Positions 21,644 to 21,675 of a stretch of 21,675 nucleotides of DNA are shown here, piece by piece. A model generated the notes under the pieces. It did not search any database, was not told where the DNA came from, and saw only the letters and a program-made list of their open reading frames with translations. The first letter of the stretch is position 1; each line of letters opens with the position of its first letter. Source of the stretch: CAZBJJ01 sp964492245 (GTDB lineage: Bacteria > Spirochaetota > Spirochaetia > Treponematales > Breznakiellaceae); assembly GCA_964492245.1 (NCBI GenBank), contig CAZBJJ010000033.1, positions 1 to 21,675 of the forward strand. Direction: 5' to 3'. A program made the translations under genes and the position numbers.

Positions 21644-21675
21644 TACTGCCTTGGCCCTGCTAGGTCAAGGCGGTA
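21644..21675. repeat. 13-bp inverted repeat cut by the window edge
   Basis: TACTGCCTTGGCC (21644-21656) faces GGTCAAGGCGGTA (21663-21675) with a 6-nt loop. Eleven pairs are Watson-Crick and two are G-U on the plus strand; on the minus strand these two become A-C mismatches. It lies upstream of hflK and may continue past the end. It could be a terminator of a plus-strand or neighbouring unit; I cannot tell. Confidence 0.65.

Overview
The window reads as a chromosomal segment of a spirochaete, most likely a gut- or rumen-type Treponema or close relative. This rests on the cassette rpsF-ssb-rpsR-(DUF2232-like membrane protein)-rplI-dnaB, which I recall as the treponemal arrangement, on the mid-range base composition, and on several lipoprotein genes next to plant- or glycan-degrading enzymes. 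It is an inference without any search. A run of 21 N at 15160-15180 shows that the source is a draft assembly.

Region 1 (1-4294) is a small sugar-degradation module. It holds a cytoplasmic GH43 glycosidase (+) and a YicI-type GH31 alpha-xylosidase (-), which converge on an intergenic region full of inverted repeats. The alpha-xylosidase has a consensus-like promoter with a CG-centred palindrome over the predicted start of transcription, which looks like a LacI-family operator.

Region 2 (4295-7883) carries two lipoprotein genes. One is a fusion of a CapA-type metallophosphatase domain with a VanY-type M15 carboxypeptidase domain; the other is a GH123/DUF4091-like glycosidase. A tRNA-Gly(UCC) gene lies between them on the opposite strand. 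Both lipoprotein genes have a -10-like box exactly 6 nt before ATG and no Shine-Dalgarno sequence, which suggests leaderless mRNAs.

Region 3 (7842-10155, minus strand) is a compact set: an unrecognised 149-residue protein, a COG2509-like FAD-dependent dehydrogenase, and rsmD (16S rRNA methyltransferase). Its last gene overlaps the GH123-like gene tail to tail.

Region 4 (10156-16677, plus strand) is the ribosome/replication cluster rpsF-ssb-rpsR-membrane protein-rplI-dnaB, followed by comFB-tatD-tcdA. rpsF and comFB each have a near-consensus sigma70 promoter. The comFB promoter is overlaid by a perfect 17-bp palindrome. RplI has an 83-residue Ala/Asp/Glu-rich tail encoded partly by 18-bp tandem repeats.

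Region 5 (16649-21618, minus strand) is a tightly overlapped four-gene operon: hflK, hflC, a membrane-anchored kinase-like protein that seems to lack catalytic motifs, and a class I fumarate hydratase. The junctions are ATGA, a 1-nt gap, and GTGA. The kinase-like protein coupled to the HflKC complex is the best candidate in the window for an undescribed system. I see no IS element, integrase, CRISPR array or phage gene.
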